Assembly: GCF_004322705.1 (NCBI RefSeq)
Contig: NZ_SIZZ01000001.1
Coordinates: forward strand, 992,001 to 1,056,000
Length of the DNA stretch: 64,000 bases
Direction: 5' to 3'
Source of the DNA: Dyella terrae
GTDB taxonomy: Bacteria > Pseudomonadota > Gammaproteobacteria > Xanthomonadales > Rhodanobacteraceae
Of this stretch, positions 8,327 to 16,731 are shown one piece after another (position 1 is the first letter of the stretch; each line of letters opens with the position of its first letter). The notes beneath the pieces are model-generated. The model was not told the origin of the DNA, did no database searches, and saw nothing but the letters and a program-made list of their open reading frames with translations. Made by a program: the position numbers and the translations under genes.

Positions 8327-9682
8327 ATGTTGAACACGACGTCTTCCCGCCAGCGCCGCCGGACGGTGCTCGCCTGCAGCGCAGGGATGTTGCTGCTGGG
8401 CGGCTTATGCGGGCTGTTGGTGAGCCTGCCGGCGGATGCCATTCCCGCCTACGCGCGACAGACCGGATCGGCCTGCGCGGATTGTCATGCCGGCGCGTAC
8501 GGGCCGGCACTGACGCCTTATGGCATGCGCTTCAAGCTCAACGGCTACACCGATACCGATGGCCAGGGACTGAAGATCCCGCTGGCCGCGCAACTCATCG
8601 GCACCCACGCTGTGCCTGAGCGTGGGGACAGTTCGACCCGGCTGACCGAGGCGGACATCTTCATCGCCGGTCGTCTCAACGATCATTTCGGTGGCTTCGC
8701 CAAAGTCGAAACCGACAACGATGGCCACAACAACTACAACACCAAGCTCAGCAATCTCGATCTGCGTTTCGTTGCCAAGGATCTGAACCTGGGTAAGAAA
8801 GACGCCATGTTCGGCGTCAGCGTCAACAACAGCCCGGGCTTCCAGGATGCGATCGGCGCGTTGCCCAATGCGGCCAGCCTCGGCCCGCCGGCGGTATCGG
8901 GAACCCTGCTCAATCCATCGAGCGCACACGCGCTGGCCAATCGCGTACTGGGTGCCACGGCTTACGGTTTCTACGATGCGCAGTGGTATGCCGAATTGGG
9001 CACCTATTCATCGATGCAGCCCTCGGTGCAGGATGACCTTGGCTACAACCCCAACGGCGACCCCGGCAAGCTGAGCGGTACGAGCTACCTCCGACTGGCC
9101 TGGATGAAGGACCTCAAGCGACAGTTCGTCTCGATTGGCATCGTCACGCTCGATACCACGCGCAAGTTGCCACGCAGTGCGGCGGGCGATGACATCACTG
9201 ACCTGGGATACGACCTCACTTATCAGTTCCTGGGCAATCGCGAGCACATCGCGCAGATCAGCTACGTGAACATCTACGAGAAGCGTCAGTACGGAAGTAC
9301 ACCGGTCGTTGGTGCACTTTCGGGGCTGCCGCACGGCAGCGCGCGTGATCGCACACTGTCGCTGACCTACACCTTCAGGCAGTCCTATGGAGTGAACTGG
9401 GTGCATCTGGTCAGCACTGGCTCGCATGACCCCGTGCGTTACCCGCCCTTCGGCAATCCGGATACGACCAGCGACCTCTACAGCCTGTTCTGGGCACCGT
9501 TCGGAAAGGACGATTCATGGACCACCAAAGCCAATCTCAAGATCGCCGCCACCTGGTTCCGCTTCAGCAAGTTCAATGGACGCAGCTCGAACATCTTTGG
9601 GGTGCCACCCGGTTCGACCTCCCCGGTGACCAACGCGCACGACCTGGATCAGTTCTCGCTGATCGTAAGTCTCGCGTTCTGA
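8327..9682 (+). CDS. Outer-membrane-type protein with an N-terminal haem c motif
   Basis: A 451-residue exported protein. A signal sequence (residues 1-38) is followed at once by AYARQTGSACADCH, a single CxxCH haem c site (C50, C53, H54), and then about 390 residues of alternating beta-strand pattern ending in the aromatic-terminated strand LIVSLAF. A haem attached just behind the signal peptide of a predicted barrel suggests a porin-cytochrome that moves electrons through or onto the outer membrane. It lies 19 bases after cytochrome b561 and 16 before a small cytochrome c. Haem motif and barrel pattern are seen; function is inferred. Confidence 0.72.
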   Translation: MLNTTSSRQRRRTVLACSAGMLLLGGLCGLLVSLPADAIPAYARQTGSACADCHAGAYGPALTPYGMRFKLNGYTDTDGQGLKIPLAAQLIGTHAVPERGDSSTRLTEADIFIAGRLNDHFGGFAKVETDNDGHNNYNTKLSNLDLRFVAKDLNLGKKDAMFGVSVNNSPGFQDAIGALPNAASLGPPAVSGTLLNPSSAHALANRVLGATAYGFYDAQWYAELGTYSSMQPSVQDDLGYNPNGDPGKLSGTSYLRLAWMKDLKRQFVSIGIVTLDTTRKLPRSAAGDDITDLGYDLTYQFLGNREHIAQISYVNIYEKRQYGSTPVVGALSGLPHGSARDRTLSLTYTFRQSYGVNWVHLVSTGSHDPVRYPPFGNPDTTSDLYSLFWAPFGKDDSWTTKANLKIAATWFRFSKFNGRSSNIFGVPPGSTSPVTNAHDLDQFSLIVSLAF

Positions 9683-9698
9683 CCGGGAGGGTTGGTTC

Positions 9699-10076
9699 GT
9701 GAAGCTTGCGCATGGCCTGCTGCCTGCCATCCTGATCTGGCTCGTCGCTGCTGCGCCCGCCCGCGCCGGTGATCCGCAAGCCGGTGCGAACGTCTTCAAG
9801 TCCGAGTGCGCCGAGTGCCACAGCCCCAAAGAGGGCCGCAACAAGAAGGGGCCCAGCCTGTTCGGTATCGTGGGTCGGCATGCGGGCTCCCTGCCCGACT
9901 ACAACTACACCGATGCGCTCAAGCAGGCACCGTGGGTCTGGACAGAAGACAAACTGCATGGCTACCTATCGCAGCCAGCCAGGCAGGCGAACCCGGGGAC
10001 GCGGATGAAATACCCTGGACTGGACGACGCCGGGCAGCTGGACGACCTCATCGCTTATCTCGCCACACTGCATTAA
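9699..10076 (+). CDS. Class I c-type cytochrome
   Basis: A 125-residue periplasmic cytochrome: signal peptide to about residue 23, haem motif CAECH (C37, C40, H41), GPSLFGIVGR and the axial-methionine region NPGTRMKYPGL (M103), ending in the helix DDLIAYLATL. This is the mitochondrial-type cytochrome c2/c550 pattern. The start is a GTG at 9699 behind a good GGGAGG site. Its place directly after a b561 and a haem-bearing barrel suggests it shuttles electrons between them. Confidence 0.9.
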   Translation: MKLAHGLLPAILIWLVAAAPARAGDPQAGANVFKSECAECHSPKEGRNKKGPSLFGIVGRHAGSLPDYNYTDALKQAPWVWTEDKLHGYLSQPARQANPGTRMKYPGLDDAGQLDDLIAYLATLH

Positions 10077-10128
10077 GGGGACGAATGACAGGGTGCACCG
10101 CAAGGTCTTCGCGACGTGACCTGGACCG

Positions 10129-10992
10129 ATGATGGATGCGTCGCGGTGTCAGGATGACCATCCGGTTCGCACGGGACAGGCCCGGGCGGGAGTGGTGGCG
10201 CCACACGCGTGGCGACGGTTCGTCGTCGCAGCCGCCCTGGCTGCCGGCGGATGCATCCCCTGGGGACCACTGATGGCACAGAGTGCGATCTGGCACGGTG
10301 CGGTATCCCTTGATTCGCAGCTGGTTGACCGTGGCCTGGCGATGTCGCCGGAAACGCCCATGCTCCAGGGAGCCCTGTCGTGGAACACGGCAAGTGGGTG
10401 GTCCGCGGGTGCATCGGCGGCCACGGAAGTGCGTGCGCCCAGTCGCGTCGCGCAGATCCTGGCGCAAGTGTCCCATCGCTGGACGCTGGACCCGGACTGG
10501 CAGATCCAGGGCGGGCTCTCTTATTACGACTATCCCGGCGCGGCAAGCCTGCCCGCCTACGATCGCGCCGAACTGGGCGTGACCGCCCAGTATCGGGATA
10601 CGCTCAGTGTCGGCATATCCGCCATGCGCACCTTCGCATCGGGCGACAGCAGCATCCGCTGGGCCGGTGACGTCGGGTTCCGCTGGCCGCTTCCCTGGCG
10701 CTTTTCCCTGACCGCCAGCGCCGGGTACTCGGAAAGCCTCGCCACGCGTTATCGCACCTACGCTCACAGCCAAAGTCATGCATACGGCGACTACGGCCAT
10801 GGCGATGGCGGCCCCGGCTATTACGGGCATGACAGCATCCACGCCTACGCTTACGGGCACCTCGGCCTGGCCTGGACGCACGGTTCGTGGCGGGTGGCGC
10901 TGGATCGGATCATGATCGACCCGGACATGCGGCGCCAACTGGGCGACCTGGCGGCTTCGCCCTGGCTGGGCACGGTGTCCTGGAGCTTTTGA
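10129..10992 (+). CDS. TorF-like putative outer-membrane beta-barrel protein
   Basis: A 287-residue exported protein. The first 27 residues are polar; the hydrophobic signal core is at about 30-50 (VVAAALAAGGCIPWGPLMAQ), so a later start is possible. Mature strands resemble the TorF family of putative porins (LDSQLVDRGLAMSPETPM, QIQGGLSYYDYPG, GDVGFRWPLPW), and the chain ends in VSWSF. A loop at about residues 208-242 is strikingly rich in His, Tyr and Gly. It is 52 bases after cytochrome c and 64 before the ECF sigma gene. Substrate unknown. Confidence 0.65.
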   Translation: MMDASRCQDDHPVRTGQARAGVVAPHAWRRFVVAAALAAGGCIPWGPLMAQSAIWHGAVSLDSQLVDRGLAMSPETPMLQGALSWNTASGWSAGASAATEVRAPSRVAQILAQVSHRWTLDPDWQIQGGLSYYDYPGAASLPAYDRAELGVTAQYRDTLSVGISAMRTFASGDSSIRWAGDVGFRWPLPWRFSLTASAGYSESLATRYRTYAHSQSHAYGDYGHGDGGPGYYGHDSIHAYAYGHLGLAWTHGSWRVALDRIMIDPDMRRQLGDLAASPWLGTVSWSF

Positions 10993-11056
10993 CGGCGGCA
11001 ACCTAATCGCTTTGGCACGGCACTCACGTGAAACCCATGCTTGCTCGAGCAAAGCC

Positions 11057-11641
11057 ATGACTGACGCCGACTTCGACGCCGATACCACCGATCGCATGCT
11101 GCTCCAGCGCATGGCGTCAGGGGAGCGCACGGCCCTGGAAGTGCTCTACCGCAGCTATCACGGCCGCCTTTGCAGGTTTTTGTCGCGACTGACCCGGCGA
11201 CCGGACATCATCGAGGAAGTCATCAACGACTGCTTCTGGATTGCCTGGCAAAAGGCGGGCACCTTCCACGGCGATTCCCGCGTCTCCACCTGGATCATCG
11301 GCATCGCCTATCGCTGCGGACTGAAAGCGCTGCGACAGCACGGCGACGAGCCCGTGGATGATGATGCGCTGCCAGAGGACCTGCTTCCGTCGCATGACCC
11401 GGGAGAGGATCGGGAGTTGCGCGACTGGCTCAGCAAGGGTCTGGATCGCCTGTCCACCGACCAGCGGGTGGTGGTGGAACTGGTTTACGGCGTGGGCCAC
11501 TCGCTGGACGACGTCGCGGTCATCATGCAGTGCCCGGTTGGCACCGTGAAGGCCCGCCTGTTCCACGCCCGCGTCAAACTCCGCAATGTGCTGCCCGGCC
11601 TGGCCGGCGAATCCCCCACGCAACAAGCGAGCATCCCATGA
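11057..11641 (+). CDS. ECF-type RNA polymerase sigma factor
   Basis: A 194-residue sigma-70 family protein with only regions 2 and 4. Region 2 is the ALEVLYRSYHGRLCRFLSRL to STWIIGIAYRCGLKAL part; region 4 contains LSTDQRVVVELVYGVGHS and CPVGTVKARLFHARVKLR (helix-turn-helix binding the -35 element). The ATG at 11057 gives the family start. The stop overlaps the next ATG (ATGA), and that gene encodes a zinc-finger anti-sigma factor, so the pair is translationally coupled. It may control its own cluster, including the subtilase and possibly the cytochrome genes upstream. Confidence 0.92.
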   Translation: MTDADFDADTTDRMLLQRMASGERTALEVLYRSYHGRLCRFLSRLTRRPDIIEEVINDCFWIAWQKAGTFHGDSRVSTWIIGIAYRCGLKALRQHGDEPVDDDALPEDLLPSHDPGEDRELRDWLSKGLDRLSTDQRVVVELVYGVGHSLDDVAVIMQCPVGTVKARLFHARVKLRNVLPGLAGESPTQQASIP

Positions 11642-12261
11642 AGTACTCGACGCACAACGACAGGGACTGTGCCCGCGCCTGGGAAGCCATGCCCTGGGTA
11701 CTGCAGGACGTCGCGTCCGAGGACCAGGACCAGTGGCTGATGGAACACATGGCGCAATGCGAAGACTGCCGCGCCGAGTTCGCGCAGCAGTCGCGGCTGC
11801 GCCAGGCCATGTCCTTGCCGTCGGACGTGCCCGTCGATGTCCATGCAGGCCTGCGCCGGCTCATGGCGCGCCTGGATGCGCCGCAGGCGGAGAGTCTGCC
11901 GGCGACGCGGCGCACGGGGTGGATCACGCGCGCCCTGGCGGCCGCCGTGGTCATGCAAGCCATTGGCATCGGCGCCCTGGGCATGCGACTGTGGAGCGAA
12001 CCTTCTGCGCCGGGAAACTTCCGCACCTTGAGCGACCCCGTCGTCACCACCCAGGCCGGAGCCATCCACGTCGTGCCCGAAACCGGGATGACGCTCGCGG
12101 ACTGGAATGCGCTGCTGCAACAGCAACACCTCCAGATCATTGCCGGCCCCAACGACGTGGGTGCCTATACGCTCGCGCCGACGAATGGCCGGCCCGCCGA
12201 CGTGGCCAGCCTGCGCGCCACCAAGGGCATTCGCCTGGCCGAGCCTGCGCTAACGCCATGA
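11638..12261 (+). CDS. Anti-sigma factor with zf-HC2-type domain
   Basis: A 207-residue single-pass membrane protein. The N-terminal domain has HMAQCEDCRAEF, the H-x3-C-x2-C zinc site of anti-sigma (ZAS/zf-HC2) proteins, so it should hold the ECF factor at the membrane. One helix (about residues 99-120) is followed by a C-terminal periplasmic domain of unknown fold, a possible sensor or protease target. Start and stop both overlap neighbours (ATGA in each case), coupling it to the sigma factor and to the subtilase, an arrangement suggesting regulated proteolysis or export stress sensing. Confidence 0.88.
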   Translation: MKYSTHNDRDCARAWEAMPWVLQDVASEDQDQWLMEHMAQCEDCRAEFAQQSRLRQAMSLPSDVPVDVHAGLRRLMARLDAPQAESLPATRRTGWITRALAAAVVMQAIGIGALGMRLWSEPSAPGNFRTLSDPVVTTQAGAIHVVPETGMTLADWNALLQQQHLQIIAGPNDVGAYTLAPTNGRPADVASLRATKGIRLAEPALTP

Positions 12262-13544
12262 CCCTTCGCCTGCTGTCCGCCTTGCTGGTCACCCTCGCAC
12301 TGAGTTCCTGCGCGAGCACGACGGCCGTTCGCGGCCAACAGAATGCGAACGCGTCACAAAGCATGCACATGGACAGCACGCGCGACATTATCCTTGCGGT
12401 GCGCAATCCGGTGGATCCGCCGTCGCTTCACGCAGGCTCCAACCTGCTCGGCTACTCGTCAGGTCAAGGATACGGTGCAGGCCAGCGCGCCGTTTCCCAG
12501 CTGGACGAACTCAAGCAGCACTACGGTCTGCGTGAAGTCACCGGATGGTCCATCAAGGCGCTCGATCTTTACTGCGTCGTGCTGGAGCCACCCGCCGGCG
12601 TGTCACGCGACGCGCTGCTCGCCAGCCTGGGCAACGACCCGCGCGTGGCATTGGCGCAGCCCCTGCAGGACTACGCCGTCTACAGCGACGCGCCACAGGC
12701 CGCCCATCGCTACAACGATCCGTATGCCGAGCTGCAGCGTGGATTCGTCGAGACCGATGCCGCGCAGGCCCATGGCATTAGCCAGGGCGACAGCGTCCGC
12801 GTCGCCGTCATCGACACGGGCGCCGATGTGACGCATCCGGATCTCAAGGGGCGTGTTGAAGCGGGGGCCAACGAAGTCGACGGCAATGCAGCACGTTTCG
12901 AGGCTGATCGCCACGGAACCGAAGTGGCCGGCGTCATTGCGGCGATCGGGGACAACCATCTTGGAATCGTCGGAATCGCGCCTCGCTCGCGGGTTTCGGT
13001 CTACAAGGCCTGCTGGTACGCGCCGGACGCACCAGGCATCGCACGCTGCAATTCATTCACGCTTGCCAAGGCCCTCGCCGCCGTACTGGATACGGATGCG
13101 CGAATCGTCAACCTGAGTCTGGGCGGCCCCTCCGATCCACTGCTCAAGCAACTGTTGCAGGCCCTGCTCAACCAGCGTCGCATCGTCATCGCGGCGCTGC
13201 CTCCCGATGGCTCGCTGGAAGGTTTTCCCAGTGGTGATCCGGGCGTCATCGTGGTGCGCACGTCCACGGCCACCCCGGCACCCGCGGGCGTCGTCAGCGC
13301 GCCGGGCAAGGACATCCTGACCACGCAGCCTGGCGGTGGCTACGACTTCACGTCGGGATCGTCGATGGCCGCTGCCCACGTGAGTGGCATTGCTGCCCTG
13401 CTGCTCGCCATTTCACCGCAGCTGGACGCGCGACATATCCGCGACTTGCTGCAGCAAGGCAGCAAACCGGTCAACGGAAACAACCAGGTCGACGCGGCCG
13501 GCTCGCTGTCCGTGTTGCGCGCCGCGAACATGGCCGGTCGCTAG
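12258..13544 (+). CDS. Subtilisin-like (S8) serine protease, lipoprotein
   Basis: A 428-residue predicted lipoprotein (lipobox LSSC, C18) with a 160-residue N-terminal extension, then the S8 domain. The triad is visible as D186 (AVIDTGADVTHPDL), H219 (DRHGTEVAGVIAA) and S369 (TSGSSMAAAHVSG). The usual oxyanion-hole asparagine (AAGN) is not there: the matching stretch is IAALPPDG (P315), which is odd. It is coupled by ATGA to the anti-sigma gene, so the protease is probably made with its regulator and acts in the periplasm. Substrate unknown. A larger frame running upstream from 11586 is out of phase with the anti-sigma gene and is rejected. Confidence 0.9.
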   Translation: MTLRLLSALLVTLALSSCASTTAVRGQQNANASQSMHMDSTRDIILAVRNPVDPPSLHAGSNLLGYSSGQGYGAGQRAVSQLDELKQHYGLREVTGWSIKALDLYCVVLEPPAGVSRDALLASLGNDPRVALAQPLQDYAVYSDAPQAAHRYNDPYAELQRGFVETDAAQAHGISQGDSVRVAVIDTGADVTHPDLKGRVEAGANEVDGNAARFEADRHGTEVAGVIAAIGDNHLGIVGIAPRSRVSVYKACWYAPDAPGIARCNSFTLAKALAAVLDTDARIVNLSLGGPSDPLLKQLLQALLNQRRIVIAALPPDGSLEGFPSGDPGVIVVRTSTATPAPAGVVSAPGKDILTTQPGGGYDFTSGSSMAAAHVSGIAALLLAISPQLDARHIRDLLQQGSKPVNGNNQVDAAGSLSVLRAANMAGR

Positions 13545-13549
13545 GCGCC

Positions 13550-14173
13550 TCAATCCCACTTGTGCACGTACCCGACCTGCACGCCCTTGGGCAGGAAACT
13601 CACGATCCAGGGTGAATCGCGCCGGCTCGCCCAGATGCCCACACCCGCACCCAGTGCCGCGCCAACCAGCACGTCGCTCTGCCAGTGACCGTGCGTCTTC
13701 ACGCGCGCCACGGCGTCATAGAGGGGAAGCAGGGTCAACAGGTAGACCGACGGATGGTCATGGCCGTACGTGACCATGAAGGGGGTCACCGCGGCCGTGA
13801 TGGTGGCCACCTCGCCGCTGGGAAAACTCTGCGCGTGCCATCCCTGGAAGAACTTGTTCGGATCGGTGGTCTGCGAGGGACGCTCACGCTGGAAGGTCCA
13901 TTTCAATAGCTGCGCGCTGGCGGCGGACACGGCCATCGCGTCAACTGATCGCCAGGCGGTGTTGCCAAACGTGTCGTCTTCGCCATACCAGACGGCGCTG
14001 GCGCCGATGCCAATGATGGTGCCGTACAACAGGATCTGCTGATTGCTGCGTTTCCAGATGCCGCTGTCGTCGTAATGCACCATGTGATCGATACCAAACG
14101 GTCCTCCGCCCGCCGCCGCCCAGCCAGGCAACAGCAGGCACAGGGCCGCGAATGCAACGTGCATGGTTCGCAT
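13550..14173 (-). CDS. PAP2-family phosphatase (membrane-associated or periplasmic)
   Basis: A 207-residue protein with a signal peptide (cleavage near AAAGG) and the PAP2 motifs: K91-x6-R98-P99 (KWTFQRERP), P118-S-G-E121, and R157-x5-H163-x3-D167 (RVKTHGHWQSDV). The middle motif is normally PSGH; here it is PSGE, so the usual general acid/base His of motif 2 is replaced. Members dephosphorylate lipid phosphates such as undecaprenyl-PP or phosphatidic acid. Starts at 14203 and 14182 are also possible; 14173 gives the cleanest signal sequence. It converges on the subtilase gene with a five-base gap. Confidence 0.85.
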   Translation of the reverse strand: MRTMHVAFAALCLLLPGWAAAGGGPFGIDHMVHYDDSGIWKRSNQQILLYGTIIGIGASAVWYGEDDTFGNTAWRSVDAMAVSAASAQLLKWTFQRERPSQTTDPNKFFQGWHAQSFPSGEVATITAAVTPFMVTYGHDHPSVYLLTLLPLYDAVARVKTHGHWQSDVLVGAALGAGVGIWASRRDSPWIVSFLPKGVQVGYVHKWD

Positions 14174-14477
14174 CGCAGTCATCCCGGGAATGCGCGGGTG
14201 CATTCCAACAGCAGCGACGCTACGCCCGGCAACTTATAAGCGACTTATCGCCGGATTAGGCTTCTTGAAAGGTGGCGCGGCGTAATGCAAAAGCGTCTCG
14301 ATTGCAGCACCGATTGACACCGGTGTTCCATCAAACGTATATGCACTCTCCGCCAACCGGCTTCAGGGTCGGTACCAAACCCCATCACCTTCTGCTGCAT
14401 GAGCGCGACTTCGTCACGGCACGCATCGACACGAAGCTCCGCTCCTGCCGGTCTGCACCGCTCAGGAACCGACATCC
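14174..14477. other. Intergenic stretch without recognised gene
   Basis: 304 bases between the divergent PAP2 and DUF1801 genes. It should hold both promoters, but I see no clear -35/-10 pair, no RNA gene and no repeat. Only short out-of-phase reading frames occur, none with a convincing ribosome site. Confidence 0.4.
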
Positions 14478-14897
14478 ATGGACGCCTCGGAACACATCGA
14501 CCATTACATTGGAAACATGGACGACTGGCGCGGCAAAACGCTTGCCGCCGTGCGCAAGGCCATGCTCGCCGCCGACAAGGCGATCATCGAAGAATGGAAA
14601 TGGAGGGGAAGTCCGGCATGGTCGCGTGACGGCATGATCGCCGTGGCGAATGCACACAAGGACAAGGTGAAGGTCACCTTTTCACACGGGGCAAAACTCC
14701 CCGACCCCGACAAGCTATTCAACAACGGACTGGGCGGCAGCACCTGGCGCGCGATCGACATACATGAAGACGACAAGCTCGATGCTGCGGCGCTCAAGCG
14801 TCTCGTCAAGGCAGCCATCGCATTCAATCTGGCGAATCTGAAGAAAAATGCCCGGCTCCGGGCGCCGACGAAGACCACTCGAAAGCCGACCCCCTGA
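14478..14897 (+). CDS. DUF1801 domain protein
   Basis: A 139-residue cytoplasmic protein of the DUF1801 (YdhG-like) family: an N-terminal helical part (IDHYIGNMDDWRGKTLAAVR), then IIEEWKWRGSPAWSRDGMIA and VTFSHGAKLPDPDKLFNNGL, ending in helix LKRLVKAAIAFNLANLKK and a basic tail. The fold is small alpha/beta. No enzymatic role is established for the family. It stands alone on the plus strand. Confidence 0.85.
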   Translation: MDASEHIDHYIGNMDDWRGKTLAAVRKAMLAADKAIIEEWKWRGSPAWSRDGMIAVANAHKDKVKVTFSHGAKLPDPDKLFNNGLGGSTWRAIDIHEDDKLDAAALKRLVKAAIAFNLANLKKNARLRAPTKTTRKPTP

Positions 14898-15082
14898 CGC
14901 CTTCCGCCGCTGCAACGCACCTGGAGTAGGATGCGTCATTGGCCAGCCGCATGTGGTTTCACGCGCCAGGCCGCAGGGGTACCCCGGGCAGATCGCCGCC
15001 GTGACCTTTTGCTGGGGTCGCATTGCGGCGCGCGTCCTGCCCGGACTTACCCGATGCATTCATCGTGTCACGGGGGAACTTC

Positions 15083-15622
15083 ATGAAAGTGCGTTTTGCG
15101 TTGGTGATGTCGCTTGCTTTGATCGCCCTTCCCGCCTGGAGCGCCGATGCGCCCCCCAGCGATGCATCCATCCACAAGCTGATGGAAGTCACGCAGGCGC
15201 AGAAGATGTCGGAAAACATCATGGCCCAGATGCGCGAGGTCATGTTGCGCTCGGCCAAGCAGGCGCTAGGCAACGGGAATGGTGATCTGGATCCCAAGGA
15301 GCAAGAGATCGTCACCCGCTCGGTCACGCAACTGACCGACCTGCTGACGAAGCAGGTCGCCTGGAAGGAGCTTGAGCCGTCGCTGACCGACATCTACAAG
15401 AAAACCTTTACCCAGAAGGAAGTCGACGACCTGACGGCCTTCTATCTGACGCCTTCCGGCAAAGCCGTGATCGAGAAAATGCCGCTGGTGGTCCAGCAAT
15501 CCATGGCCATGGGCGAATCCAAGGTCAAGGGCATCGTGCCGCAACTGCAACAGATCAACGAAAACATGGTGAAAGAACTCACCGCCTATCGAAAGTCCAA
15601 GGACGCCAGCAAGCAGGGATGA
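15083..15622 (+). CDS. DUF2059 secreted protein
   Basis: A 179-residue protein with a signal peptide (residues 1-20, cleavage after WSA) and a DUF2059 helical domain: the FTQKEVDDLTAFYLTPSGKAVIEKMP motif region defines the family (positions about 112-137). The ATG at 15083 follows GGGGGAA. Members are periplasmic and uncharacterised. An open frame 60 bases longer exists upstream but lacks the signal-peptide logic. A small membrane protein and a COQ7-like gene follow closely. Confidence 0.88.
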   Translation: MKVRFALVMSLALIALPAWSADAPPSDASIHKLMEVTQAQKMSENIMAQMREVMLRSAKQALGNGNGDLDPKEQEIVTRSVTQLTDLLTKQVAWKELEPSLTDIYKKTFTQKEVDDLTAFYLTPSGKAVIEKMPLVVQQSMAMGESKVKGIVPQLQQINENMVKELTAYRKSKDASKQG

Positions 15623-15634
15623 GCTCGATTGCAC

Positions 15635-16048
15635 ATGGACGCTCCATCACCTCCTGCTGAGGCCCCACGCCCAGGGTTCGTCATCGTTGCGCTCAAGGCA
15701 TGCCTTGGGCTCCTGGTCGCACCCCTGGCTCCCGGCTTTGTCGTGATGGTCGCTTCCGTTTTCTCGGGAGCACCCGATGCCTTCGGCTTCGTCGTCACGA
15801 TCGTCATCACTTACCCGGTGGCAGTGATCGTGGGCCTGCCCACGCACGCCCTGCTCAAGTGGATTCATCGGGTGAAGTGGTGGCATTACACGATCGCCGG
15901 ATGCCTCGGCGGCATGCTGGCGTGGATCGGATTCGCCCGGAGCATCCTGCGTGACAACCTGATCTTCGCCGGCATCCTGGGGGTCATGGGAGGCCTGACG
16001 GCCATGACCTTCTGGGTGCTGGCACGGCCGGATCTTGACCGCAGGTGA
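15635..16048 (+). CDS. Small four-helix membrane protein, unknown function
   Basis: A 137-residue inner-membrane protein with four predicted helices (about 16-44, 51-73, 88-106 and 111-130). It begins 12 bases after the DUF2059 gene, and its stop overlaps the GTG of the COQ7-like gene (GTGA), so the three genes are probably co-transcribed. A TTG six bases upstream is an alternative start. I do not recognise the family. Confidence 0.7.
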   Translation: MDAPSPPAEAPRPGFVIVALKACLGLLVAPLAPGFVVMVASVFSGAPDAFGFVVTIVITYPVAVIVGLPTHALLKWIHRVKWWHYTIAGCLGGMLAWIGFARSILRDNLIFAGILGVMGGLTAMTFWVLARPDLDRR

Positions 16049-16593
16049 AGACTCGCCCGTCCACGGACATGATGCATCCGGGCATGCCCGGAACGCGCAT
16101 GCTGAAAGTCGATCACGCCGGCGAGTTTGGCGCTATCTGCATCTATACCGGTCAGATCGGGGTGGCGCGTGTTCGTGCACCTCACCTGGTCAGTGAACTG
16201 ACTGAGTTCCGTGAACACGAGCGCAGGCATCGTGCGATCTTCGCCGCTGAACTGCAGCGCCGCGGCCAGCGCCGATGCCGAAGCTACGCACTGTGCGGCA
16301 TCGGGGGATGGGTTCTTGGGGTCGTGACGGGTCTGCTCGGACCATCCGCCATTGCCGCCACCACGGCTGCGGTTGAAAGCGTGGTCTTGCGCCATCTTGA
16401 AGAGCAGCAACGTCATCTGTTGGGCGTGGATGATGACGCCTTAAGGGCTATATCATCCATCGTCGAAGAGGAACGCCTGCATCACGACCAGGCGCTGACG
16501 CAGGTGGCCAAGCAAAGCGCATGGTTTCGAATGATTTACCCCGTCGTTGCCGCCTCAACGGAATGTGTCATCTGGCTGGGCATGCGACGCTGA
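16045..16593 (+). CDS. COQ7-family di-iron hydroxylase-like protein (demethoxyubiquinone hydroxylase type)
   Basis: A 182-residue ferritin-like protein. The di-iron ligands appear as LKVDHAGEFGAICIY, EFREHERRHRAIF (E-x-x-H), VESVVLRHLEEQQRHL and SIVEEERLHHDQAL (E-x-x-H), the COQ7 order. COQ7 hydroxylates 2-polyprenyl-3-methyl-6-methoxy-benzoquinol late in ubiquinone synthesis. Similarity is good in the metal-binding parts, but the protein is somewhat short, so it may be a second copy or a paralogue. The GTG start at 16045 overlaps the previous stop; an ATG at 16069 is an alternative. Confidence 0.8.
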   Translation: MKTRPSTDMMHPGMPGTRMLKVDHAGEFGAICIYTGQIGVARVRAPHLVSELTEFREHERRHRAIFAAELQRRGQRRCRSYALCGIGGWVLGVVTGLLGPSAIAATTAAVESVVLRHLEEQQRHLLGVDDDALRAISSIVEEERLHHDQALTQVAKQSAWFRMIYPVVAASTECVIWLGMRR

Positions 16594-16731
16594 CCTCCCG
16601 GTAGCCATACGCCCCGGACTGAAGTCGCCACCGACCTGATCCTTGCATTCCTTCGCGTATGTTCGACGTGCACTGCCTCCAAAGCCCCCGTGCTATCGTC
16701 CCGCAGCCCATCCGGTCTCAAGGAGGTTGCT

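Noticed and set aside
11020-11034. Possible sigma-54 promoter (GGCAC-GGCAC-TCAC) before the ECF gene
   Set aside because: The -12 element lacks the TTGC/GC core; only the -24 half matches.
11586-12257. N-terminal extension of the subtilase frame
   Set aside because: Overlaps the anti-sigma gene out of phase; the ATG at 12258 starts a normal lipoprotein signal and overlaps the anti-sigma stop.
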